Shown: positions 12,982-25,600 of the stretch, in pieces
How the letters are laid out: each line of letters starts with the position of its first letter
How positions within the stretch are numbered: the first letter of the stretch is position 1
From: Xenopus tropicalis
Taxonomy: Eukaryota; Chordata; Amphibia; Anura; Pipidae
DNA length: 64,000 nt
NCBI RefSeq assembly: GCF_000004195.4
Contig: NC_030683.2
Coordinates: forward strand, 6,189,345 to 6,253,344
Direction of reading: 5' to 3'
Made by a program: the position numbers and the translations under genes
The notes under the pieces: model-generated
What the model was told of the DNA's origin: nothing
Database searches by the model: none
What the model saw: the letters and a program-made list of their open reading frames with translations, nothing else

Positions 12982-13138
12982 CTTCGTCTGCGGCTTCGTT
13001 ATGCCTCTCCTTGTGCAGCGCGACAGGCCCTTTTATAAGGTTGCGCCCGTGCGTAATGACGTCACACCCACAGGCGCAACCTTATAAAAGGGCCTGTCGC
13101 GCAGCGCAAGGAGAGGCATAACGAAGCCGCAGACGAAG
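12982..13138. repeat. Long inverted repeat: 66-nt arms, 25-nt spacer containing TGACGTCA
   Basis: Left arm 12982-13047, right arm 13073-13138, 64 of 66 positions complementary. The spacer holds a perfect CRE palindrome TGACGTCA at 13057-13064. It forms a strong hairpin on either strand. Confidence 0.95.
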
Positions 13139-13159
13139 CGTGAACATCCGGTACAGCAA

Positions 13160-13242
13160 GCGCATCCCGCTGTGCCGGATAGTTCCATGAATGTCCCGCA
13201 ATGCGGGACATTCATGGAACTATCCGGGACAGCGGGATGCGC
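13160..13242. repeat. Near-perfect 83-bp palindrome (41-nt arms, 1-nt centre)
   Basis: Centred on 13201, with one mismatched pair (13174/13228). It is followed by a small hairpin, ACTGTCCCGC - GAAAA - GCGGGACAGT, at 13256-13280. Confidence 0.95.
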
Positions 13243-16200
13243 CATAAAAAGCGGGACTGTCCCGCGAAAAGCGGGACAGTTGGGGGGTATGCAACCCCGT
13301 ACCCCAATATCCCAGTTTGGGTGCCCAGTGTGCTGGGCAGTTATCATCCCCAAGATGGCTGCTGGGAACAGAAGGGACAGAGCTAAAGGAGGAGGCGCTG
13401 CTGCTAAAACTAAACATTTACTTTTCATTTAAATAAAAATGTATACAATATATTCACTCAAAATGTTATTATTGCCTCATTCATTAAGCTAAAGCTATCA
13501 TAACAATGCAAATGTGAGGTAAAAACTTTTTTATATATAAGATATAAATTAATCTTTTTGTTTAATCAGTGTTTTACTTTAATGTTAATGAGGCTTTTTG
13601 CACCTATTGTTCTTGGGTTAGACAGAAAATTGTCTGTTAATCCCCATTAATACGTTTATGTCCCCCCAATGGGGCCTCTACCAGAGGTGGGAAAGGGAGA
13701 CTGGGTGAAACAAAGCAAAACAGAAGAGCTTAGAATTTATCTGACAGGGTTACACTGAGCTTTACTCCATTTTAAAAATGGCGGAGAAATGTTGTTTAAA
13801 AGTCAAATTCACAAAAGTGTCTGTAAACTGTCTTTCTTTCACCACAAACCGAAACGTGGTGGTTGAGTCGAAATTTAGGTGTATTTCTGTTTGTGAATAT
13901 GGAGAAAGTGTTTTCCACCAGTTTTTCCACTACTTTTACCTCAGAAAAGGTCTCTCTCCACCTTTGTGAGTTTCCCCCCATTGAGTCCATACACTTCCAA
14001 TCCCTCTCCCCCAGCCAAAGCATTTCAAGTTAGCAGCAAGAAGAAAAGCAGGGCCTCACGTCAAGCTCCAAAATAAAAAATATATTTGTTTTCTCTTTGG
14101 AAAAATGAACTTTCAATGTGCCATTAACAGATGCATTTTGGAAAAAAAACAAACGTTTTCCCATGACAGCATTCACATCAAATATCCTCCCTGAGACTGC
14201 TCATTCCTGACAGCACTCTCACAATTTAAATGTGATAGGCGAGAGCCTTACAGTCAATTTAAAGCCACATAACCTCAAAACCAGAGTTGCCTTAACTGTG
14301 CCAATTGCCATAGAATGCTTGTACCAGACATTGCTGTATCTTTCTGAAAAGCCTGTGAGCCCAAGGTTACTGACTGCTTCCTGGCACATATTTACAATGC
14401 AATTTTGAGAAATAGATGATTTTAGTTTTACTTCTAGATATTTTTGAGATTTGTGAATGGGTTTTTGTCAGTACACAATTTTTCAGATATTTTTCCCAGA
14501 GAAATTCCAGTTTTCTTTAATATAACTCCCATACTTTGTGTAATACTGGCAAGGCCAGTGAGATACTGACCAGGAGGCTGTTCAGGGGGCCTGGTGTCAA
14601 CAAGGCCCAGTAAAGCTGTTTGGCATTAAAATGTTTAGATGATTTTGTGGAGTTGGCAGTTGGTAGTTTCTTGGGTCCCCAGGAGCTGCCCCAGACTTTT
14701 CCAGGGCACTGTATATCAAGTCATTCACATGCAGTAAATCTAAGAAATGAACAATACTGAAAAGAACAATTAGTGGAACTGAGCAAAAATAGGGGCTTTG
14801 TGTTATAAAAGGGAAAAACATGAGAGAGAAGTGAGACAGAGAGATGGAGCCCAGGGACTGTCAGTATAATAATGATAATAACGATTATACTGGGAGCAAA
14901 CCAAGGGGTTGGTGGGTACAGAGCCTGTGCTACAGAACCGTATGGGCCTCAAGCTGAACTGGCACCGAATCTCATAATTATACTCGCCTGTGTCTGATAG
15001 GGAGGAACTGGAGGGGCAGATACAGGGATTAGTGGGTAACACAAGATTGCTTTCCTGCAACTGCAGAAAGAACTACCCCAGTTCTACCCACCAGTGATGC
15101 CAAGCTGCCAACTCTGTTTCTCCATATATCAGACTCACACTGGCTGGGTATAACTGGGCATGGGCAAAAATCTCCTGCAAATTCCCCCCTAGGTAGTGAT
15201 GGGGTACAGCAGCCCCCCGGTGTTACTGAGCAACAAGTCCCGGCACTCACTGAGGCCAATAATCCGCCATTATATATGTAACCTCTATTTCTGCTCAATA
15301 GCTGCCTTCCCCGACTAGTACCAGAGTTATCAACAGTGTCATATAATGTACATCCACAAGTGCAATTTCAAATGCAATCATGATGTTTGTTCTCCCCGTA
15401 AGGTTGCATTTTCCCCAGAATTTTAGCATCACTGTAGGAGCAAGGTGGTGATGTGCAGGCAAATGCATGGAGCTTATGGAAGAGCTGGAGTTTATTGCAT
15501 GTATTTAAAATGATGATATAATTGTGAGCTGAGTCCCACATCAGACTTTCCCATGTGTAACAGCTCTGCTACCTACAGACTGGCAGCGGCTCCTCCTTCA
15601 CTGCTTGTTCTACCACTGGGTCACCTTCCTGTGAGATCTGATGGCACCATGGCAACCAGGGCCGCCATCAGAAACAAATTATTTATATGGGGCCCCCCAT
15701 GAACACAATTGTGCGGTACCAAAATATTGGCCACGTCCCTTATGTGTGTAATATAAACAGCTGATATTACTCTATAATAAGCAGTTCATATAAACAGTCA
15801 AAGTGAATAATAAAGTGCTAATAAGTCAGTCAGTTCATTGGGGGTCAGTGGAATTTAATCTTAAGTTTTTTCATTCATTGGGGGTCAGTGGGGTTTGTCC
15901 CTGCAAAGCTTCTCTGCATTGGCTTTTACTTCATACACAAGTTACGTAAGTTTCTAGGCAAGTTACGTAGCTTTCTAAGCAGTTTTTTCAGAAGTTACGT
16001 AACTTTTGCGCCGCGATGGGGCCCCTCTAAGAAAGAAGATTTCACAGGGCCCAGTACAGTTGTACCCCCTCTACCCCCCTGAAGGCAACCTATCACATGA
16101 CCAATGCATTCTCTCAACTGCCCTGTTACCTGCTCAGATTTAGTGTAATGGCACACTAGGAGATTAGTTGTTGCTGGTAAGTCTGAGCTACCGCAGATGA

Positions 16201-17527
16201 CTAATCTCATGAAAATGCTCCCCCGCTGGCAATTATGTGAATACCGGAGGGGAAACAAATGCGCTATGCTAATGTTTTCTAGATTTCTGTGAAATTCCAC
16301 TTCTCTACCAAGATTTAAGGGCCTAAATACCTTCTTCATGGGAAAAAGTGAATCAAGGGCCCACCCCCCGCACTAATCTGCCCCCGCACTACTTCTCTAG
16401 CCCCTACTGATTACTGGCCAGCAGCAATCCGGCCCACACACCAACCTGCCCGGTGAAACAAGGTCCAACAGGACTAGGGCCCACCGGGTTTTTATCCAAT
16501 GCCCTATTGGCCCACTCCAACCCTGTACCCCAATATCCCAGTTTGGGTGCCAGTGTGTATGTGCTGTTTGCTGATCCCCAAGATGGTTGCTGGGAACAGA
16601 AGGGACACAGCTAAAGGAGGGGGCACTGCTGCTAAAACTAAAAATTTACTTTTCATTTAAATAAAAATGTATACAATATATTCACTCAAAATATTATTAT
16701 TGCCTCATTCATTAAGCTAAAGCTATCATAACAAGGCAAATGTGAGGTAAAAACTTTTTTATATATAAGATATAAATGAATCTTTTTGTTTAATCAGTGT
16801 TTTACTTTAATGTTAATGAGGCTTTTTGCACCTATTGTTCCCCCAGAGGTGGGAAATGGACACAAAACAGAAAAGCTTAGAATTTATCTGACAGGGTTAC
16901 ACTGAGCTTTACTCCATTTTAAAAATGGCGGAGACAAAATTCAGGAAAGAATGTTGTTAAAATGTCGTATAAACGTTGTTTAAATGACAAACTCACAAAA
17001 GTGTCTGTAAACTGTCTTTCTTTAGCCAAAAACTAAAACGTGGCGGTTGAGTCGGAATTTAGGTGGATTTCTGTTTGTGAATATGGAGAATGTGTTTTCC
17101 AGCAGTTTTTCCACAACTTTTACCTCAACTTTTACCTCAGAAAAGGTCTCTCTCCACCTTTGTGAGTTCCCCCCATTGAGTCCATACACTTCCAATCCCT
17201 CTCCCCCAGCCAAAGCATTTCAAGTTAGCAGCAAGAAGAAAAGCAGGGCCTCACCTCCAAAATAAACATTAAAAAATATGTTTTTTCTTCTGAAAAATGA
17301 ACTTGCAATGTGCCATTAACAGATGCATTTTGAAAACAACGTTTTCCCATGACAGCATTCACATCAAATATCCTCCCTGAGACTGCTCATTCCTGACAGC
17401 ACTCTCACAATTCAAATGTGATAGGCGAGAGCCTTACAGTCAATTTAAAGCCACATAACCTCAAAACCAGAGTTGCCTTAACTGTGCCAATTGCCAGAGA
17501 ATGCTATTGGGGCAAAAGTGCAGCTAC

Positions 17528-17762
17528 CAAGGTCGGACTGGGGGGTGCAAGACCCAGGCCTCCCAGGGGCCCCACACCCCCCCCAAGGGGCCCCACCCTG
17601 GCCCCCACACCCCCTCTGGGGGCCTGCCTAACTCCCTCCCCCAAACATGCCTGCTTTAGTTTTACCTTAGGCACGATGGGGGAGATCTTTGGGTGGGGTA
17701 GTGCCACGGGGATCGGGTCTGGGCCGGCAGGGCCCACCGGGTTTTTACCCAGTCCGACCCTG
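17528..17762. mobile_element. hAT-type MITE (235 bp)
   Basis: Ends CAAGGTCGGACTGG and CCAGTCCGACCCTG are near-perfect inverted repeats. Flanks GCAGCTAC (17520-17527) and GCAGTTAC (17763-17770) are an 8-bp target duplication with one mismatch. The interior is C- and G-rich and does not code. Confidence 0.8.
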
Positions 17763-17770
17763 GCAGTTAC

Positions 17771-18107
17771 ATGCACTCTTTGAGGCAATTGAGTTCAGAT
17801 GTTGTCAGTTCTGCTTGTCAGAATGCCATCCATTCATTAGGTGCAAGTGCTGACACAGCCCACTGTGGGACCTATGGGCCCCCCAGAATCACAAGATGTG
17901 CAAGAGGAGGCAGGATGGAAGTAGCGCTGCCCAGTGTAGAGATTGCAGCTTTAGCCCCAAGTACCTATAGAATGGCATTTTCCCTGCCACCATTGTGTGT
18001 AAAGTTGCACAACTGCAGCTGCACTATATGGGCCTAGATGAACCCTAAAGTATTATTACCCCTTCCAGTAATCGGAATTGTTTCAGTCAGTTTAATAGGA
18101 TAAACAA
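17771..18107. other. Unique-looking intergenic sequence; nothing recognised
   Basis: An 88-codon open frame begins at 17771 but has no start context, homologue or splice support that I can see. Confidence 0.4.
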
Positions 18108-18333
18108 ACCTCTGTACCATATAATGTCTCGTGAGAAAGGAATGGCTAACATGAATTTAATCATTAGCCAAGCAGGCGGGTGGTGGGCTACTGGCACAAA
18201 ATAAATCCGGTTATGGAGCCAATGCTAGTGATTGCAGGACATATGGGAAATACAGTATGAACCCGAGCAAAACTATTTGTTTTTTGTACAAATTATAATT
18301 GTGAGATTCTAAAGGGAACCCTGCCATATAATA
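18108..18333. repeat. ~226-bp repeat, right member (partner 6606-6833)
   Basis: Same orientation as the left member, with small differences (for example GTACCATATAAT against GAACCGTATAAT). It lies just beyond the 3' end of gene copy 2. Confidence 0.85.
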
Positions 18334-18675
18334 AGACACTGCCCCAGCCCCCGCCAGATCAATCCTATTTAAATCTGGGGCAATGCTGGGGGGGCAGAGG
18401 GGTCTCAGTGAGTATCGTCAGGAAGTGGCATCACTCCCGCAACCTGAGGGCGCGTTTAGGCCTAGGGTGGCACCTAAATACACCCCTGGGAGAGCGAGCT
18501 GTGGGGCAGCACATGTGAGAGTGTGCCCTTTATAATCCCTCCCCCGCTGAATGGGAGAAATATAGTTTTTGCATTGTCTGTAAGAAACCAAGCGTGTGTT
18601 TGTGGCACAAGGATAGGGAGCACATGGCGCAAAGGGCAAGTAATAATAATTCATATTAATCATAAGGCGTCCATT

Positions 18676-19629
18676 TTTATTTAGTTTAACAATAAGCATC
18701 TCTTATTTCCACAGAGACATTTCCACAGATAAGAGATGGGGATCAAAATACCCCACATGTGACCTGAGTCGCTACCAGAAAGTCCCTCCACCACCCCCCC
18801 ATGCTTGTATATGGCACGGGCAGGGCCCCAGGGGATATAAATATACTTTCTGGCTCCTCATTGGTCAGTCTCTCCCCTGGGCCCCCCCACAGTTGTGGGT
18901 TCTGCTTTTTATATTTCACAGAAATTCATAACAGAGCGTTTCTGGATCTCCTGGCTCAGTCCATTCTGCTGCAGTTCCAGAGCTCGGGTTTCTTCTCGAA
19001 TGCCTCCCAGTCTAATATCTGCAAAAAAAACAAAACAAATAAAATCACACAAATGAAACCTTAAAAAGCAATAGGGGCCATTTAGCTACAAATAATATAC
19101 GGTTACAGACCCTCCCAACCCAAGTGACTTTATATCCTGCGTCAATATTTATTTTGTATTAATTATCCTTTACACTAAGGGTTTCGGTACTGGGGAATTC
19201 TGACTGCCGCAAGGGCCTCAAAGGGTAAATTGTTTATGAGTGGGACTATTCTATAGGCTGTATACTCAGATATGGTAACTGCACATACATTTTATTTAGT
19301 GGAAAAACTAGGGATGCACCAAATCCAGGATTCGGTTCGGGATTCGGCCAAATTTTGGCTGATCCAAATCCTTAAAATCACATATCTTTTTGTTACATAG
19401 CTGTTAATTTACTCAAGTACAGTTGTCAATAGCAACCAGTAAACAACAAGTCTTGGCAGTGTACTACAATTAATGGCCAATGGGAAGCTATTTAGCATCT
19501 ATGAATGAGCCCTACGGCCTATGAAATATCATGGGAAAAAAGTCACGGATTTTATTATCCCTCCCAAACAAGGAACTTACTGGTTCTCCAGATCAAGATC
19601 TTCAATTTCCAGTTGCATCGTAGAAGGAT
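18676..19629 (-). other. Exons 15-16 of copy 2, stop region and polyadenylation signal
   Basis: Exon 15 (19581-19629) encodes DPSTMQLEIEDLDLEN and resembles exon 11, but is 49 nt, ending out of register (CA before gtaagt). If it is not spliced there, the next codon is an in-frame TAA at 19577-19579. If it is spliced to the strong acceptor at 19018 (a long T-run then CAG), the protein ends in Gln-Tyr and stops at 19012-19014. Either way the C-terminus is almost the same. A minus-strand AATAAA lies at 18676-18681, consistent with a 3' UTR exon of about 340 nt. The last exon has a longer open frame in another phase, but exon 15 does not lead into it. Confidence 0.5.
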
Positions 19630-22600
19630 CTGGGGGGGAAACAAATAATGGTTTAGCTACTAGTTTGTATCAAACACCATTACTGTACAGACATACTGAT
19701 TGGCAAACATTACCTGGAGGGATCGGCCTAAGTACCTCCTCTTGGTCGATCGATTCTTTATCACTGTCATCCAATATAAAGGGTACAGGTACCTCCTCTT
19801 GGTCGATCGATTCTCTATCACTGTCATCCAATATAAAGGGTACAGGTACCTCCTCTTGGTCGATCGATTCTCTATCACTGTCATCCAATATAAAGGGTAC
19901 AGGTACCTCCTGTACCAAGGAACTATCAGCGGTAGAAGCAAAGCTGCTACCAGAATCCTGTAGCAATGAGAAGCAGAAAAAGGGGAATCTTAGGAACCTT
20001 TAAAGCCAAACTGGGAACGGGTGCAGGAATTACATTCATTTAACACAATGCTGTATAATATAAAATGATTAGAAATGAACAAATGCACAGATACAAAAGT
20101 CTTTTTCAAATTCTGTCCCTGGGCCCTGTGGCCTCACCTGTGAGGTAGAATCTTCATCTTCCATCCAGCAATGCGTTCTGACAGCTGGGGGAAAGAAAAG
20201 TAATGGTTAAACTACTGAACTTAATCAGTTTGTAGCTAATAGGAAGCCAATAGGAACCGTACTGATAAAATGATTGGGTAGGGGGTTCCTTACAGTCAAA
20301 TGGTCAAGTTTGATCTTTTCTCAGTTGGGCTTTTAAAAAACTCGAATTTGCGGTACGATTTATATTTGTATAAATGGGGTAAGGGTCATATTTGCTATTT
20401 TGGAGCAGAAGGTCCTACCCCTTACAAACCTTACCTGGAGCAAATATTCTATTTAAAGCATCCTCCACCTCTATTTTAAACCACTTTATCAGACTGTCAT
20501 AGGGTCCAACTTCATCGCTGTCCTGGGAGCCAATAGGTGGGATGTCGCTGCTACAGCCCTATAGTAGTAGGGGAAGTACAAAAGAGAATGTTAAGAACCT
20601 GGAGTAAAAATAAAATAAAAATCAATGCAATATTTTAGAACCAGGGGAATAATAAAACCATAGTTTACAGTGAAGCTTCGTATAATGACTGACAGATAAT
20701 GTACCCTGTCATGTAGCATTGTCACATAGGAAAAGCCAAGTTACTGATTTTACTATCCCTCCCAAACAAGGAACTTACCAGTGGCTCCAATTCAATATCT
20801 TCAATTTCCATTTGCATCGTAGGAGGATCTGGGGGGGGAAACAAATAATGGTTTAGCTACTAGTTTGTATCAAACACCATTACTGTACAGACATACTGAT
20901 TGGGCAAATGGAAACCTGTCTTATTGTTTAAAGAAAATAGAAGAAAAATGTAGGAGGCTATTGCCGCTAAAGGTAGAGCCTGGCCCGTTATTAGTGGTAA
21001 TATTCAAGCAGCCATTCCTGACCAAGCCAAGCCCCTTTTTCCACAAAACCACACCCCCTGCTCGCTTCTAATTAGGGATGCACCGAATCCACTATTTTAG
21101 AGTTCGACTGATCCCCCCCAAATCCTTTGTAAAAGATTTGGCTAAATCCCGAACTGACTGCAAATAAGGGAGGGTTAAAGAGAACTGCACTAAAAAATTT
21201 CAACTTTTGTGTTTATGTGACAAAACATCACATGATTTAAGGATTCGGTTTGGCCAGTAGCATTGATTTTGCCGAGTTTGACCCTTTACAAACCTTACCT
21301 GCATCAAATATTCTATTTAGCGCATCCTCCACCTCTATTTTAAACCACTTAATCAGACTGTCATAGGGTCCGACTTCATCGCTGTCCTGGGAGCCAATAG
21401 GTGGGATGTCGCTGCTACAGCCCTATAGTAGTAGGGGAAGTACAAAAGAGAACGTTAAGAACCTGGGGTAAAAATAATACAAAACTCAATGCAAGAAGTG
21501 CGCTATTTTATAACCGTGAGAGTAGTAAAATCTCAGTTGACAGTGGATTTGTAACACAAAGCTCATTTCATGAGTAGCAAGTTAAGAATTCAAGTTCCCT
21601 AAGGCTGTGATAACGAGTGTATTAGTTGGCAGTAAGTAGCGCCACTGAGACTCCCTATACGTAGCTCTAAGGCTTAGTATAATGACTGACAGATAATGTA
21701 CCCTATCCCGTATCTTGCTGGTCTCTGACCTTGAAAAAGGCAATTTCCCTGCCCTGTAAACAACTAGTTTGGAACAGTTTACTACAAGAAATGGCTAATG
21801 GCAACCTATTTACAACAAACTCACCAGTGGCTCCCGTTCATCATCTTCATCTTCGGTTTGTGTCAAACAGTAATCTGGGGGGGACAAATAATGGTTTAGC
21901 TACTAGTTTGTACCAAACACCATTAGAGACTGTACAGATTAAATGATTGGGCAAATGGAAAGACCCTTTGGGAGACTTTTTAGTTTTAGTCTTGGTTTAG
22001 TTCCAGGCTTTGCTATAACAACTCCCATTGGCTTCTATAGAAACTCGCAAGGTTTTAGATGGTGAAGATTTAAATTCCAGTTTTCGGGCTCTTTGCCCTT
22101 AATAAATACCAGACATTCGAGTGTTGACCCATAACTCAAATTGTGTGAGTTTAAGCTTTTAAAAACTTGAATCGTGAAAAAAAAATCAATCTTGAACGTT
22201 GATAAATCTCCCCCTTCCATAATTAAATGGGGTTATGGGTCATATTTGCCGTTATGATCAGAGACTCCAGTTCCTAACGATCCTTACCTGGAGTGAGCGG
22301 CTTAAATAGCTCTCGCTGCTCCTCTTCACGCTCAAAGGCTTCAGGATATTCCGTAGAATACTCAGCCGAAGATGCAAAGTAGCTGTCCCAATCCTATAAC
22401 AAGGGCAAAAAACAGATCACCTTAAAGGAGCCCTGTCATCCAGACATAACAAGCTGTATGATAAAAGTCCTATTCAAATGAAACATGAAACCCAAACTCC
22501 TTTTTATCACCATACCCATACCCATTATAAAGGTGATTATAAATCCCAGCTGTCAACCATATATTGCCTGCCCCGCCCCTATTCCTTAGGCCTTAGGCAT

Positions 22601-25600
22601 AGAGGCGGGCCTGACAATTACTTTCAATTACTTGCCATTCCATAGGGGCCCCCCCAAACAAGACCCAAAACTCACCACACGCATCTTGATCTTCTCACAG
22701 CATTTCTTAAAAGAAACTGGGGGAAAAAACAAAACAAACAGTATATAAAATATCCACCATTTTGATATTATGGAATCTATTTACAAACTATGGGAATATT
22801 GGGGTGTAGCTGCTGTGGGCGTGCCCAGTGCATCCCAGTACTGTTTGTTCCTGTTAGCCAATAGTGTGAGACCAAGATCCTTTGTCAATGGACCACAATG
22901 CTTTTTGGATTCTAGTAAGGGGATTATTTCCCTGAATAAGAAATCTGTACAGGTATGGGACCCATTATCCAGAATGCTCAGAACCTTGTGTTCTCCAGAT
23001 AAGGGTTTTTACGTAATTTGGAGTCATTAAGTCATTTTATCATAGTTGAGACCAAGTACTGTTCAAGGTTCTGTTTTATTATTACAAAGAAAAGGGAATC
23101 ATTTAATCATTAAATAAACCCAATAGGGCTGTTCTGCCCCCAATAAGGGGTAATTATATCTTAGTTGGGATCAAGTACAGGTACTGTTTTATTATTACAG
23201 AGAAAAGGGAATCATTTAACCATTAAATAAACCCAATAGGGCTGTTCTACCCCCAATAAGGGGTCATTATATCTTAGTTGGGATCAAGTACAGGTACTGT
23301 TTTATTATTACAGAGAAAAGGGAATCATTTAACCATGAAATAAACCCAATAGGGCTGTTCTGCCCCCAATAAGGGGTAATTATATCTTAGTTGGGATCAA
23401 GTACAGGTACTGTTTTATTATTACAGAGAAAAGGGAATCATTTAACCATGAAATAAACCCAATAGGGCTGTTCTGCCCCCAATAAGGGGTAATTATATCT
23501 TAGTTGGGATCAAGTACAGGTACTGTTTTATTATTACAGAGAAAAGGGAATCATTTAACCATTAAATAAACCCAATAGGGCTGTTCTGCCCCAATAAGGG
23601 GTAATTATATCTTAGTTGGGATCAAGTACAGGTACTGTTTTATTATTACAGAGAAAAGGGAATAATTTAACCATTAAATAAACCCAATAGGGCTGTTCTG
23701 CCCCAATAAGGGGTAATTATATCTTAGTTGGGATCAAGTACATGTACTGTTTTATTATTACAGAGAAAAAAGAAATTGTTTTCAAAAATCTGAATTATTT
23801 GATTAAAATGGAGTCTATAGGAGATGGCCTTTCCGTAATTCGGAGCTCTCTGGATATCTGTGTCCAGATAACAGATCCCATACCTGTATATTAGCAAAGA
23901 ACAGCCCAATCCCTTACTCAGTAGCAAGTACAGTATTTAGAATTCATTAGCATGTTAGTGATTGGATATAATTGGGCTGGATATGGAGCCTCTGGGGACA
24001 CAATGATTAATTGATCCTATTTGTTCTTTATTTTCCCTAAAATCTTTACCTGGAGAGTACGGCTTCATTTCGCACTCAAAGGCTTCAGGATATTCCATAG
24101 AATACTCAGCTGAAGGTGCAAAGTAGCTGTCCAAATCCTATAACAAGGGCAAAAACAGATCATCTTAAACAAGCTGTATGATAAAAGTCCTATTCAAATG
24201 AAACCCAAACTCCTTTTTATCACCATACCCATACCCATTATAAAGGTGATTATAAATCCCAGCTGTCAATCATATATTGCCTGCCCCGCCTCTATTCCTT
24301 AGGCCTTAGGCATAGAGGCGGGGCTAACAATTATTTTCAATTACTTGCCATTCCATAGGGGCCCCCCCAAACAAGACCCAAAACTCACCACACGCATCTT
24401 GATCTTCTCACAGCATTTCTTAAAAGAAACTGGGGGAAAAAACAAAACAAACAGTATATAAAATATCCACCATTTTGATATTATGGAATCTATTTACAAA
24501 CTATGGGAATATTGGGGTGTAGCTGCTGTGGGCGTGCCCAGTGCATCCCAGTACAGTTTGTTCCTGTTAGCCAATAGCGTGAGACCAAGATCCTTTGTCA
24601 ATGGATCACAATGCTTTTTGGATTCTACTAAGGGGATTATTTCCCTGAATAAGAAATCTGTACAGGTATGGGACCCATTATCCAGAATGGTCTGAACCTT
24701 GTGTTCTCCAGATAAGGGTTTTTACGTAATTTGGAGTCATAGATAACAGATCCCATACCTGTATATTAGCAAAGAGCAGCCCAATCCCTTACTCAGTAGC
24801 AAGTACAGTATTTAGAATTCATTAGCATGTCAGTGATTGGATATAATTGGGCTGGATATGGAGCCTCTGGGGACACAATGATTAATTGATCCTATTTGTT
24901 CTTTATTATCCCTAAAATCCTTACTTGGAGAGTATGGCTTCATTTCTTCTTTTGCCTCTTCATAGGGAAGTTCAGGTTCCTCTGCAATATCACTACAGCA
25001 GGGCTATAGGGGGAACGAGCCAAAGTCAGAAGCATTTTAGGAGAAAATGAAATAGAAACTGGGGCAAAATAATATGTAAAAAACAGTATGAAATAAAAAG
25101 ATTTGAAATTAAAATGTTGAAGGCGGTTGGTGAATTTTTACATTGAGGTTTTTGTGGCTTTTTGCACCTAATAAATACCAGTCATTCGAGTCTTTTCAAG
25201 TGCAAAGAACTTCAATTTGAGAAAAAAAATCGAGTGTTGATAAATCACCCCCCCTAAATCAGCCAATCAGGTTCTGCCCTCTCTATGGGGCAGGGATGGG
25301 CAGATTATTCCCTTGTTACTGTGATAGGAGACACAGCCTTACCCTCCGACATCCAAAAAGTCTTGATATTCTTTTTCGGAGTCTTTTGAATCTTCCAGAT
25401 TTTTCTATAGTGCAAAATAGAGGCGTTTCAAACTCACAGCATTTATTTATTTATAAGAATTAGTAGAAACAGTAGAACGGAAAGCCCATTCTATAATATA
25501 TTTAATATGTTTAGATAGATAGATAGATAGATGATAGATAGATAGATAGAATAATGATAGATGATAGATAGATAAATAGATAGATAGATAGAACGATGAT

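Larger units (their letters stand above)
11866..13290. mobile_element. 1.4-kb composite insertion in one copy of the tandem unit
   Basis: Ends are ATACCTCCCAAC and GTTGGGGGGTAT, imperfect inverted repeats. Flanks are CCAACCCC (11858-11865) and GCAACCCC (13291-13298), a likely 8-bp target duplication with one mismatch, so hAT-like. The matching place in the next unit (near 16520) is empty. Inside are a minisatellite (12120-12966) and three hairpins (12982-13280). No transposase frame is present. Confidence 0.7.
8057..17510. repeat. Tandem amplification of a ~3.2-kb non-coding unit (two full, two partial copies)
   Basis: The block starting CTTTTCATTTAAATAAAAAT occurs at 8766, 13421 and 16649, giving steps of 4,655 bp (with a 1.4-kb insertion) and 3,228 bp. 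A partial copy precedes the first full one (8057-8765) and a truncated one follows (16649-17510). The partial left copy lacks about 400 bp between GTGAGCTGAGTC and CTAGGCAAGTTACG. Short open frames in the unit, such as 74 codons at 10411-10635 and 89 at 15029-15298, differ in length between copies and have no gene context. Confidence 0.85.

Noticed and set aside
18917..19018. A longer C-terminal frame in the last exon of copy 2 (RLGGIREETRALELQQNG and on)
   Set aside because: It needs phase 1 entry, but exon 15 leaves in phase 2; joined as seen, the frame stops after two codons. It could be used only if another exon exists.
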